Shown: positions 49,486-57,390 of the stretch, piece by piece
How positions within the stretch are numbered: position 1 is the stretch's first letter
Layout of the letters: every line of letters begins with the position of its first letter
Assembly: GCA_963974915.1 (NCBI GenBank)
Contig: CAXBES010000003.1
Coordinates: 1-64,000 of the forward strand
Direction of reading: 5' to 3'
DNA from: CAXBES01 sp963974915
Lineage (GTDB): Bacteria; Bacteroidota; Bacteroidia; Flavobacteriales; Flavobacteriaceae
Length of the DNA: 64,000 nucleotides
The notes under the pieces: generated by a model
What the model was told of the DNA's origin: nothing
Databases searched by the model: none
Seen by the model: the letters and a program-made list of their open reading frames with translations, nothing else
Position numbers and translations under genes: made by a program

Positions 49486-51141
49486 TTGGTTTCTAATTCT
49501 AAGTTATTCAAACTGCCTTATTACATATATTTGGTACGTTCTAAAGGTGTAAGGGCAATACTCTATATTATAGCACTTCTGTCGTTGATTTATCTAATTA
49601 ACAAATTAGAATTTCCTCGAACGAATATGGGAAGTTCTATGGGTTTTTTAAAGCTTGAGGTAGTAATTGTCGCGCTGTTGGGGTTAGCATTTAAATCTAT
49701 TTTGAAAGACAAGTGGTATTCTTATGTTCTCGCTTCTGTTCCAATCCTTTTTTTTTACTTTTTCTTCAACGAATTTTATATCTATTTTGATCGGTTTCCG
49801 AAGATTTCAGACGTAAATGAAATACCCGAAATGTTTAGTGTAATATCAACTTTTGAGGTATTTCTCACTCTTATTGTGGCTATATGTTATTTTTCACTTC
49901 TTATTTGGGCTATTGACATTAATAAACTGAAGCGTCCGTACTTACTGGTATCTGTATTTCTTCTTCTGATAATATCTGTAAAGGTGAGTCCGAAATTATA
50001 TATCAATCTGTTCGAAAAACTGAATTTCGAATATATCACCTGGGACCTTAAGAAAACTGTTGTTAGCAGTGGGTATTTAAATTTTATACTTTACGAAGAG
50101 GCCTCTAAGAACTATTTATTTAAAGAATTAGCCAAAGGATCATTTTCGAAAAAAGATTCAAATCAAATACCTCACTTACAGATTGATCCGTCAGGCAGGC
50201 TTAAAAACATTCATTTAATCGTTCTGGAGAGCTTTTATGATCCAAATATGTTTGAAGGCATTACATACTCCGTGAACCCGATTCACCCTAGTTTTGAGAC
50301 TTCGGTATATCCTTATAAAAACTATTCCGTTGCACCGGTGTATGCCGGGGGTACTCCACAGTCTGAGTTCGAATTATTAACCGGTGTCCCTGCGTTGGCG
50401 TTATTTGGGTCGGTAGAGTTCAATTTTTTTACCGGTGCAAAGGTGAAGGCATCATTGCCTAATCAGTTAAGAGAAGCAGGTTATTACACGGTTGCGACCA
50501 ATGGGTTAACTCCAGACATATTTAATTCGTATAACGCGTATAAAGGTCTGGGCTTCGAGGAGCAGAATTATATTAATGGTACCACCTATCTTAGAAAAAA
50601 GAAAGAGAATCTCGTTATTTTCGATGGCGATCTCTTCGATCAAAACCTAAAATATATTGACAGTGTACTGCAGGCAAAACCTTTTACGCCAATTTTTAAT
50701 TATGTGATGGGGATGTACGGCCATAGCCCGTTCGAATTGGATAAAGAAAGGCATCCATCGTTTATCGAGGTTTTTAAAAACGGAAATAAATTAAAAAATA
50801 GTAGATTTGAACGTTCTGTAAATCAGATCTATTATCGTACCGAAGCAATTTCAAAATATATTGATAGATTGATCGCATTAGACCCTAACTCAATGATCAT
50901 CATAATTGGCGATCATTTACCGAAAATTGATAAAATTAAAGACTTAGGGTATCAATTAGATAATACGAAACGTTTGCCATTCTACGTCATTAAAGACTCA
51001 AACCCTGTAAAACTGGAAGGAGAGTTTAAACACTTTGAAATTCCTCATTTAATTATTGAGTATTTAAATAAGAAAAAGGTGATTAATGAGAAGGATTACG
51101 AAACAATTTATATGCAAATCTTATATCAAGCAATTAAGTAA
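49486..51141 (+). CDS. LTA synthase-like sulfatase-family membrane enzyme
   Basis: A 551-residue membrane enzyme of the LtaS/MdoB-like family (alkaline phosphatase superfamily). Five hydrophobic helices occupy about residues 20-165. The catalytic domain has NIHLIVLESFYDPNMF with a metal-binding Glu, the probable nucleophile Thr in AGGTPQSEFELLTG, MYGHSPF and the metal ligands of IIIIGDHLP. Such enzymes transfer phosphoglycerol groups from phosphatidylglycerol to polymers; in a Gram-negative cell the acceptor may be a periplasmic glycan. The start is TTG at 49486. It overlaps the next gene by one base. Confidence 0.8.
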   Translation: MVSNSKLFKLPYYIYLVRSKGVRAILYIIALLSLIYLINKLEFPRTNMGSSMGFLKLEVVIVALLGLAFKSILKDKWYSYVLASVPILFFYFFFNEFYIYFDRFPKISDVNEIPEMFSVISTFEVFLTLIVAICYFSLLIWAIDINKLKRPYLLVSVFLLLIISVKVSPKLYINLFEKLNFEYITWDLKKTVVSSGYLNFILYEEASKNYLFKELAKGSFSKKDSNQIPHLQIDPSGRLKNIHLIVLESFYDPNMFEGITYSVNPIHPSFETSVYPYKNYSVAPVYAGGTPQSEFELLTGVPALALFGSVEFNFFTGAKVKASLPNQLREAGYYTVATNGLTPDIFNSYNAYKGLGFEEQNYINGTTYLRKKKENLVIFDGDLFDQNLKYIDSVLQAKPFTPIFNYVMGMYGHSPFELDKERHPSFIEVFKNGNKLKNSRFERSVNQIYYRTEAISKYIDRLIALDPNSMIIIIGDHLPKIDKIKDLGYQLDNTKRLPFYVIKDSNPVKLEGEFKHFEIPHLIIEYLNKKKVINEKDYETIYMQILYQAIK

Positions 51142-51911
51142 TGATCAAAAGACTATTTAAAATCGGTTTTGTCGCAGCTGTAATGGTAATTTGTACTGCG
51201 CTATACCTGGATTACTATGTAAAAAACGTTGAGCCCGACCATAAATTTGCAAATCTGGATAATAAAGTACTCGCCCATGCCGGCTATTTTAAAGATTTAA
51301 AGAACGGCCCTAATTCTATTGAAAGTTTTAACCTTGCCAAGGAAAAGGGTGCGATAGGAACCGAACTCGACGTAATTTATGATATTGAAACACAAAAATT
51401 CGTGGTTTCTCATGATTTTCCCTACAAAGAACACAATGGAAGATTATTGTACTTAGATTCTGTTTTTGCAACCTATGGAAATCAATTTGTCTATTGGTTG
51501 GATTTCAAGAACCTCAAGAATTTAAAAAGCGATGAAACTGAAAAATCTTGTGAGAATTTAATAGAATTAATCAATGAAAAAGGAATTAATAAAGACCATG
51601 TTCTCATTGAATCTACCGAGCTTTCTATGCTCGCACACTTTACGAGCAAGGGTTTTTATACAAGTTGGTGGGTCTTGCCCGAAAAATCCAGATATAGATC
51701 GATCTTAAGAAATTATAAGTATAAATTGTATTACAGACTGGGAAAGTTTTCTTCCTTATCAATGCCTTACAAGTACTATCCGCGAATTGAAGAATCAATG
51801 AAAAACATTCCAATAAATTTATGGACTGTTAACGATGAAGAAAAATTCAAGGAATTTTATGAAAATGATAAAGTAAAAATACTATTAACCGATATGAATT
51901 GGTACGATTAA
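51141..51911 (+). CDS. GDPD-like phosphodiesterase, membrane-anchored
   Basis: A 256-residue protein with an N-terminal membrane anchor (about residues 7-25) and a glycerophosphodiester phosphodiesterase-like TIM barrel. The conserved opening His is in LAHAGYF, followed by NSIESFNLAKEKG, the metal pair GTELDV (Glu, Asp) and VSHDF with the second His; the barrel closes with NLWTVNDEEKFKEF. It overlaps the LTA-synthase-like gene by one base (TAATG), so the products are made together. A joint role in making and turning over glycerophosphate-containing polymers is a reasonable inference. Confidence 0.8.
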   Translation: MIKRLFKIGFVAAVMVICTALYLDYYVKNVEPDHKFANLDNKVLAHAGYFKDLKNGPNSIESFNLAKEKGAIGTELDVIYDIETQKFVVSHDFPYKEHNGRLLYLDSVFATYGNQFVYWLDFKNLKNLKSDETEKSCENLIELINEKGINKDHVLIESTELSMLAHFTSKGFYTSWWVLPEKSRYRSILRNYKYKLYYRLGKFSSLSMPYKYYPRIEESMKNIPINLWTVNDEEKFKEFYENDKVKILLTDMNWYD

Positions 51912-51968
51912 TTGCTTTCGGAAGCTTGATCACTATAAGATCCTTACATATCACTATGAAATAAAATA

Positions 51969-52445
51969 ATGAAGCTCTCTGCTAAATTAGCAACGCATTT
52001 AAATGAGGTATATTTTGGAGGTAACTGGACGGCTTCCAATTTAAAACAAAGTCTTAGTGACGTTACTTGGAAAGAAGCAACGACACAGGTATACGACCTT
52101 AATACTATCGCAACGATCGCCCACCATATAAATTATTATATTGAAGCCGTGTCAAAAGTTCTGGAGGGTGAGCCCTTAAATGCCAAAGACGAATTAAGTT
52201 TTATCTATGCTCCAATAGAAAATGAAAACAATTGGACCAATTTCTTAAAAAGGTGTTGGGCTAACGCCGAAAAATTTACCTCCTTGATAAAAACTATCCC
52301 CGAAGATAAACTTTGGTTGGACTTTGAAGATAAAAAATACGGAGATTACTTCCGAAACATACTTGGAATCATCGAGCACAACCACTATCATCTGGGGCAG
52401 ATCGTTGTTATAAAAAAAATACTTCGATATCCTAACCAAGGTTAA
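51969..52445 (+). CDS. DinB family protein
   Basis: A 158-residue four-helix-bundle protein of the DinB/YfiT-like family. Metal-ligand histidines typical of the family are visible in TIATIAHHINYYIEAV and IIEHNHYHLGQIVVIKKI (HxxxH). In the related mycothiol- and bacillithiol-dependent enzymes these residues bind a divalent metal. The thiol substrate is unknown here. Single gene, 57 bp after the GDPD-like gene. Confidence 0.8.
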   Translation: MKLSAKLATHLNEVYFGGNWTASNLKQSLSDVTWKEATTQVYDLNTIATIAHHINYYIEAVSKVLEGEPLNAKDELSFIYAPIENENNWTNFLKRCWANAEKFTSLIKTIPEDKLWLDFEDKKYGDYFRNILGIIEHNHYHLGQIVVIKKILRYPNQG

Positions 52446-52511
52446 TAACTATCTATAAACCTGAGAAGTTATAGTAACAAAATAACCCCAATTCTATTCA
52501 GCTCTTCCTTA

Positions 52512-53210
52512 CTAGAAAGAGTGGTGTAAACTCAATTGTGTCTGCGTTTTTTCCCAGGAATCTGTAATTTGATGCATGGCTCCCAATTGCACTTTAAAAC
52601 TATCATTAATTACATACCCAATTGCGCCATAAGTTCTATTTCTGTCGAATATCTCCACAGATCGCCCATCACCAATATCACGCTGCCCATTGATAAACAA
52701 CTCATTGTAAAAAGCGAGGTAAACGGTATTCTTAACAAACTCGGTAGTATTTAATGGAACATTTAAAAATAAATTATACCTGTATCGGGTTCTAAAATCC
52801 TGATCTTCAACAAACCGTTGTTCGTAACGAAAGCGATGATTTAAATAGAATCTCGATCCCAACTTACCGGGAAATAAAGCTTCCTGATATATTCTACTCT
52901 CATGTGATGTAGCATCACCAGATCCATATTCGCCGGTATGTATGCTTCCATACCCTAAAGTGAATTTAATGTTTGCGGCCTTCGGACTGTAAGTAACACC
53001 CCCTCGAATTAGCAATTGTTCTAAATCCCCAATAATGTCCCAATTTCGGTATTGTACGTCACCTTGTACGCCCCACTGGCTCTCACCAAAGTTCGAATTG
53101 AAAAAATACATATACCATCCACCTAGTTCGTCTTCATCCGGCTGACTTAAAGATATTAGGGGAATCATTAATAAAATTAAAGTTGTAATCGAGAATTTGG
53201 AATTTTTCAT
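52512..53210 (-). CDS. DUF2490 outer-membrane protein
   Basis: A 232-residue outer-membrane barrel of the DUF2490 family. It has a signal peptide (MKNSKFSITTLILLMIPL, cut after SLSQ) and alternating amphipathic strands such as WGVQGDVQYRNWD, FTLGYGSIHTGEY, FYLNHRFRYEQRF and a C-terminal Phe (LSLHHSF), as expected for a barrel inserted by BamA. The start at 53210 was chosen since upstream codons overlap the terminator of the gene at 53304. Function unknown. Confidence 0.8.
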   Translation of the reverse strand: MKNSKFSITTLILLMIPLISLSQPDEDELGGWYMYFFNSNFGESQWGVQGDVQYRNWDIIGDLEQLLIRGGVTYSPKAANIKFTLGYGSIHTGEYGSGDATSHESRIYQEALFPGKLGSRFYLNHRFRYEQRFVEDQDFRTRYRYNLFLNVPLNTTEFVKNTVYLAFYNELFINGQRDIGDGRSVEIFDRNRTYGAIGYVINDSFKVQLGAMHQITDSWEKTQTQLSLHHSF

Positions 53211-53242
53211 GCTAATAAAAAGAAAATTAAAAATTATAATAC

Positions 53243-53280
53243 AGAAACGCCTCTTAAATTGAACAAGAAGAGGCGTTTCT
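53243..53280. terminator. strong intrinsic terminator
   Basis: AGAAACGCCTCTT and AAGAGGCGTTTCT form a perfect 13-bp stem around a 12-base loop. It follows the minus-strand DUF2911 gene and precedes DUF2490, so the two minus-strand genes are separately transcribed. Confidence 0.8.
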
Positions 53281-53303
53281 TTAAAAATAAGAATAAGAGC
53301 CAT

Positions 53304-54146
53304 TTACATTGCGCCCCATTCCTTTAAAGATTTTGTATTTAGAGCCACATAATCATCATTGTTTGCTTTTTTCGCAAGTTCCAAAGATGTTTTAGCAGCG
53401 TTGATCGCGCCTTTTTTGTCGCCTGCTTTAGCGTATATCAATGATCTTTGTCTGTGAAACCAGAATGCATCGCTTCGCATATTTACTGCTTTATCGATCC
53501 AGGTTTTTGCCTGATTGATATCTTTATCTGCTTCTAAATAATAAACTGCAGCCGCATAGTAATCGTTAGCACTTGGTCCACTCATAACCCTGTCAATACT
53601 CGCAGATACTGCTTTATCGGTATCCACAGTTATTGGAAAAGCCACATATGTTTTTTCCCACATCATCCCAAGATTAGCCGAATTGTTCGTTAGATCATCA
53701 AAGGAAATAGTAAATGTTTCAATATCGATAGGAAGAGGATACACAGGTACATTTACGCTTGCAACCACAAGATCGTCATCCCACTTTTGAGGTAAACCAC
53801 CATTGTCATTCTTTGCATAAATATAAACGTCCCATTTAGCAACTCCGGGTTTGGTATAAATAGCATATTTTCCGGCTTTTACCTCTTTCCCACCAATAGT
53901 TACGTCATCACTAAATTCGATAGTTGTATTGGCATTGGCTCCCGTACGCCACATTTCATCGTATTTAACGAGATCACCAAAAATGGTTCTCCCTTTAATA
54001 GAAGGTCTGGAATATTCAACAGTAATATCGGTTAACCCAACTTTCTGTTCTATTTTCTGAAAAGGACTAGGTGCAGGTGTTGTAATTTGTGCTTGAACTG
54101 TAGTCCCTAAAACAGCTGCAAAAGCAAAGAGAAGTAGTTTTTTCAT
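53304..54146 (-). CDS. DUF2911 family exported protein
   Basis: A 280-residue secreted protein. Signal peptide (residues 1-19, cut after VQAQ), then the DUF2911 domain: QKVGLTDITVEYSRPSIKGRTIFG, YDEMWRTGANANTTIEFSDDV and KAGKYAIYTKPG. The C-terminal part (about residues 190-275) is a helical, TPR-like extension (YYAAAVYYLEADKDINQAKTW, AGDKKGAINAAKTSLELAKKA). The family is abundant in Bacteroidota and its role is unknown. A -7-like TAACTTCG with TTG upstream is readable on its strand before the start. Confidence 0.85.
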   Translation of the reverse strand: MKKLLLFAFAAVLGTTVQAQITTPAPSPFQKIEQKVGLTDITVEYSRPSIKGRTIFGDLVKYDEMWRTGANANTTIEFSDDVTIGGKEVKAGKYAIYTKPGVAKWDVYIYAKNDNGGLPQKWDDDLVVASVNVPVYPLPIDIETFTISFDDLTNNSANLGMMWEKTYVAFPITVDTDKAVSASIDRVMSGPSANDYYAAAVYYLEADKDINQAKTWIDKAVNMRSDAFWFHRQRSLIYAKAGDKKGAINAAKTSLELAKKANNDDYVALNTKSLKEWGAM

Positions 54147-54426
54147 GGTGTGGTATTTAATGGTTTTTAACTTGAGTTGCGAAGTTACAATACCTACAAT
54201 TCTAATTAGTTAACAAAACCTTAAAATAGTCGTGATATCCAACGAAAAATGGTTGTCTAATTTTCACTTTTAATAATAACATTTATAGATCTTACTTCGT
54301 TCAAAGCAGAATAACATAAATCGATAAATCATTGTTTATGAATACGTAGGGAAAATGTGTTAATGTTATGTTTAAGTGATTGTTTAAATGATAAAACAGA
54401 ATTAACTTTACCAAAAAAGAAAAAAA

Positions 54427-54543
54427 ATGATTGCTTTTATTAGAAAATTAATGGGAAAACGTAAGGAGGTTATGAACCGCGAAATGTATCGTTTGTTGCG
54501 AATTAATAGAAAACTTTCAATTTCGAAGAAAGTACGATTCTAA
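54427..54543 (+). CDS. small basic peptide (38 residues)
   Basis: A possible gene of 38 residues: it starts MIAFIRKLMGKRKEVMNREM and ends with LLRINRKLSISKKVRF, strongly basic and free of acidic clusters. It has an ATG preceded by TAACTTTA (a -7-like element) and an A-rich leader, and ends 8 bp before the SRPBCC gene, so it may be the first gene of that transcript. I know no family. The support is moderate: context and composition only. Confidence 0.45.
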   Translation: MIAFIRKLMGKRKEVMNREMYRLLRINRKLSISKKVRF

Positions 54544-54551
54544 TTCGTTAC

Positions 54552-55013
54552 ATGAAGTTACACTGCTTACACACCAAACAGCATTTACCGATCACCCTTT
54601 CAGAAGCCTGGAACTTTTTAACAGAACCCGGGAACCTGAAGGTAATCACACCGGACTATATGGGTTTTGAAATAGTCTCAGGTGCAGACAGAGCTATGTA
54701 TCCGGGTCAGATCATCGAATATTTGGTAACTCCACTATTAGGAGTCAAAACTACCTGGGTCACCGAGATCACTCATGTACAGGAAGGAAAATATTTTGTA
54801 GATGAGCAACGTTTTGGCCCCTATTCTCTATGGCATCACAAACATTTTATCACTGAGACAGAGGATGGTGTGATAATGGAAGACATTGTGCATTACAAGC
54901 TTCCCTTCGGAATTATAGGACGATTATTGGAACCCTTTCTGGTAAAACCTAAACTGAAGGAGATCTTTGAATACCGCAAGAATAAACTAGAAACACTCTT
55001 CGGAAAAACCTAA
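54552..55013 (+). CDS. SRPBCC family protein next to photolyase
   Basis: A 153-residue cytoplasmic protein with the SRPBCC (START-like) fold: LPITLSEAWNFLTEPGNLKVITPDYMGF, then the middle strands TWVTEITHVQEGKYFVDEQRFGPYSLWHH and the C-terminal helix FLVKPKLKEIFEYRKNKLETLF. It resembles the proteins sometimes labelled cell-division inhibitor or cyclase/dehydrase. It lies 3 bp before the photolyase gene, an arrangement which recurs in Bacteroidota, so a link to light-related or repair physiology is likely. Confidence 0.8.
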   Translation: MKLHCLHTKQHLPITLSEAWNFLTEPGNLKVITPDYMGFEIVSGADRAMYPGQIIEYLVTPLLGVKTTWVTEITHVQEGKYFVDEQRFGPYSLWHHKHFITETEDGVIMEDIVHYKLPFGIIGRLLEPFLVKPKLKEIFEYRKNKLETLFGKT

Positions 55014-55016
55014 GCA

Positions 55017-56318
55017 ATGAAAGAGCCTGTAAACGTATTTTGGTTTAGAAGAGATTTAAGAATAGATGACAATGTGGGTTTTTACAAAGCCCTGAATGGT
55101 AAATATCCCGTTTTGCCAATTTTTATTTTTGATTCTGAAATACTGGACGAACTTCCCAAAAATGATGCGAGGGTAACTTTTATCTTTGAACAGCTTCAAA
55201 AGCTTCGAAAATCGCTTCAGAAGGAAGGAAGTAGTATTGCTATTCTCTTCGGAAAGCCCATCGAGGTTTTTAAAACGTTACTTTCAGATTACAACATACA
55301 AAACGTTATTACTAATCGCGATTACGAGCCTTACGCCAAAGAAAGAGACTCCAATGTGGCGAAGGTGCTTTCAGAAGAAAACATCAAGTTTCATACTTTT
55401 AAAGACCATGTCATTTTTGAAAAAGATGAAGTAGTTAAAGCAGATGGCGACCCATACCTTGTCTATACGCCCTATATGAAGGTTTGGAAAGAGAAATTTG
55501 GCGAAATCGACAATAAGATCTATTATACATCTCAGGATCTAGGAAACCTCTATCAGAATACAAGACTTCCTAATTTAACCTTAGACGATATCGGATTTGA
55601 AAAATCCAGTATTGAAGTTCCTGATTACGAAGTAACACCAACGACTATACAAGAATACGAAGCGCTGAGAAACTACCCTGCAAAGGATGCTACTTCTCGT
55701 TTAGGTCCGCATCTGCGTTTTGGCACCGTAAGCATCCGAAAACTAATAAAAAAAGCTATTTCCGAAAAGAACGAAACTTTCTGGCAGGAACTTATTTGGC
55801 GTGAATTTTTTATCCAGATCCTATATCATTTCCCAGAAACGGTTAGCAACGCTTTTAAAAGTAAATACGACAGAATTGAGTGGCGTAACAACAAAGATGA
55901 ATTTGAAAAGTGGAAAGAAGGTGAAACCGGTTACCCATTGGTAGACGCCGGAATGAGACAGATTAATGCTACCGGCTACATGCACAACAGAGTAAGAATG
56001 GTTGTAGCGAGTTTTCTCTGTAAGCATCTGTTAATAGATTGGCGCTGGGGTGAGGCTTATTTTGCGGAGAAACTACTTGATTATGAACAGGCGAGCAATG
56101 TTGGGAATTGGCAATGGGCTGCCGGAAGTGGTGTTGATGCTGCTCCGTACTTTCGGATTTTTAATCCCACCACTCAAATTGAGAAATATGACAAGGATAA
56201 GAAATACATTAAAACATGGGTTAAAGAATACGGTACTTCCGAATATCCAGAAAAAATTGTCGATCATAAAGAAGCACGTGAACGCTGCTTAAAAGAGTAC
56301 AAAAAAGCTGTTTCTTAG
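55017..56318 (+). CDS. phrB: cryptochrome/deoxyribodipyrimidine photolyase
   Basis: A 433-residue flavoprotein of the photolyase/cryptochrome family. The N-terminal antenna domain starts VNVFWFRRDLRIDDNVGFYKAL. The FAD-binding domain has TSRLGPHLRFGTVSIRKL, WQELIWREFFIQI, GYPLVDAGMRQINATGYMHNR and the DYEQASNVGNWQWAAGSGVDA block with Trp residues of the electron-transfer chain. The sequence suits a class I CPD photolyase, which repairs cyclobutane pyrimidine dimers in light. Its gene begins 3 bp after the SRPBCC gene. Confidence 0.9.
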   Translation: MKEPVNVFWFRRDLRIDDNVGFYKALNGKYPVLPIFIFDSEILDELPKNDARVTFIFEQLQKLRKSLQKEGSSIAILFGKPIEVFKTLLSDYNIQNVITNRDYEPYAKERDSNVAKVLSEENIKFHTFKDHVIFEKDEVVKADGDPYLVYTPYMKVWKEKFGEIDNKIYYTSQDLGNLYQNTRLPNLTLDDIGFEKSSIEVPDYEVTPTTIQEYEALRNYPAKDATSRLGPHLRFGTVSIRKLIKKAISEKNETFWQELIWREFFIQILYHFPETVSNAFKSKYDRIEWRNNKDEFEKWKEGETGYPLVDAGMRQINATGYMHNRVRMVVASFLCKHLLIDWRWGEAYFAEKLLDYEQASNVGNWQWAAGSGVDAAPYFRIFNPTTQIEKYDKDKKYIKTWVKEYGTSEYPEKIVDHKEARERCLKEYKKAVS

Positions 56319-56344
56319 CACTTTAGTAAGAATTTTCTTATAAA

Positions 56345-56352
56345 TAAATTTG
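56345..56352 (+). promoter_or_regulatory. -7 element TAAATTTG
   Basis: An exact match to TAnnTTTG, 72 bp upstream of the 4Fe-4S mono-cluster gene, leaving a leader of about 65 bases. Confidence 0.45.
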
Positions 56353-56424
56353 TTTTATGGATTATTTTTATATATTTATCCTAACAAATAATAGAGCATT
56401 TACATAACCCCAAAATGTAAGCTT

Positions 56425-56679
56425 ATGGAAGCCCCTGTAAACGAATTCACCAATGGTGACATTACTGTCACGTACAATCCAACTAAGTGTATCCACGCCG
56501 AATACTGCGCTAAAGGACTTTCGGAAGTCTTTAGAACAACGGTCATCCCATGGATCAATCTGGACGGAGCAACTACACAAAAGATTATTTCGCAAGTAAA
56601 GAAGTGTCCGTCGGGTGCTTTAGCATATTGTCTGAATGAGAAGAAGAAAGCTGTTAAAAAAAGTTTAATTACGTCGTAA
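56425..56679 (+). CDS. divergent 4Fe-4S mono-cluster protein (Fer4_19)
   Basis: An 84-residue protein of the divergent 4Fe-4S mono-cluster type (Fer4_19). Three cysteines lie in YNPTKCIHAEYC and the last in VKKCPSGALAYCLN, with ligand spacing Cys-x5-Cys...Cys-P typical for this domain. It starts by a short strand (NGDITVTYNPTKC). It might transfer electrons or act with a partner reductase, not encoded nearby. Single gene. Confidence 0.8.
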   Translation: MEAPVNEFTNGDITVTYNPTKCIHAEYCAKGLSEVFRTTVIPWINLDGATTQKIISQVKKCPSGALAYCLNEKKKAVKKSLITS

Positions 56680-56750
56680 ATTTGGTTATTTCCGCACAAT
56701 TTTTCTACTCTTGTAGTGTTAAATAAGCGTAACAACCTAACGAAGTACCT

Positions 56751-57326
56751 ATGCAATCTAAATTTATTTTAGTAATCCCCCTATTCCTGCTTGCTTTATC
56801 CCTTTCCGCTCAAACCGACGGTAATACAATTGAAGATCAATTTACAGATGTAATTGATAAATCTAACAATTATCAAGAGTATAAAGTTGTAAAAAAAGTA
56901 AAATTGAATGCACTGAGAAAGAGTGTACTCGATTCTATTTCTGCTCTTGAAGCTGAGATCGTAACTGCCAATACAGAAATAAACGAACAGAAGGGAAGAA
57001 TAGATTCTCTTACTCAGGATTTATCTTCGACACAACAAAATCTGGCGGCCTCCATTGAAAAGGAAGATGGAATAGAAATTTTGGGCATGTTGACCAAAAA
57101 ATCAACTTACAATACCATCATGTGGTCCATAATCGCCTTATTAATTGCCGCCTTCTTATTTATTTTCTTTAAGTTCAATAAAAGTAATGCGGTAACCAAA
57201 GAGGCAAATTTAAAGCTTGCCGAGACGGAAGAAGAATTCGATGCCCACCGTCAAAAGACCTTAGAACGTGAACAACAGCTAAGAAGAAAATTGCAGGATG
57301 AAATTAATAAGAATCGAAACGCATAA
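56751..57326 (+). CDS. coiled-coil membrane protein of unknown function
   Basis: A 191-residue protein: signal peptide (residues 1-20, cut after LSAQ), a periplasmic coiled coil (about 45-110, SISALEAEIVTANTEINEQKGRID), one transmembrane helix (about 126-146, IMWSIIALLIAAFLFIFFKF) and a cytoplasmic charged helix (EEEFDAHRQKTLEREQQLRRKLQ). Flavobacterial homologues often bear the label tRNA (guanine-N1)-methyltransferase; nothing in the sequence supports that, as it has no nucleotide or SAM-binding fold. A structural or envelope role is more plausible. Confidence 0.75.
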   Translation: MQSKFILVIPLFLLALSLSAQTDGNTIEDQFTDVIDKSNNYQEYKVVKKVKLNALRKSVLDSISALEAEIVTANTEINEQKGRIDSLTQDLSSTQQNLAASIEKEDGIEILGMLTKKSTYNTIMWSIIALLIAAFLFIFFKFNKSNAVTKEANLKLAETEEEFDAHRQKTLEREQQLRRKLQDEINKNRNA

Positions 57327-57341
57327 CCAACAACCCTAAAT

Positions 57342-57374
57342 AAAAAAACCTTGGCGAAAGCCAAGGTTTTTTTT
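57342..57374. terminator. bidirectional intrinsic terminator
   Basis: AACCTTGGC-GAAA-GCCAAGGTT with A7 on one side and T8 on the other. It serves both the coiled-coil gene and the convergent murA. Confidence 0.9.
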
Positions 57375-57390
57375 GAAGTAACTTCTTTAC

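Noticed and set aside
52536..52754. Frame on the plus strand opposite DUF2490, and similar frames opposite murA (57482-58513)
   Set aside because: These are antisense shadows of conserved genes.
53211..53303. N-terminal extension of the DUF2490 protein
   Set aside because: It would be translated from within the intrinsic terminator hairpin, and the real signal peptide starts at the Met at 53210.
56751..57326. Annotation of the coiled-coil protein as tRNA (guanine-N1)-methyltransferase
   Set aside because: The sequence has a signal peptide, coiled coils and one membrane helix, and no methyltransferase motifs.
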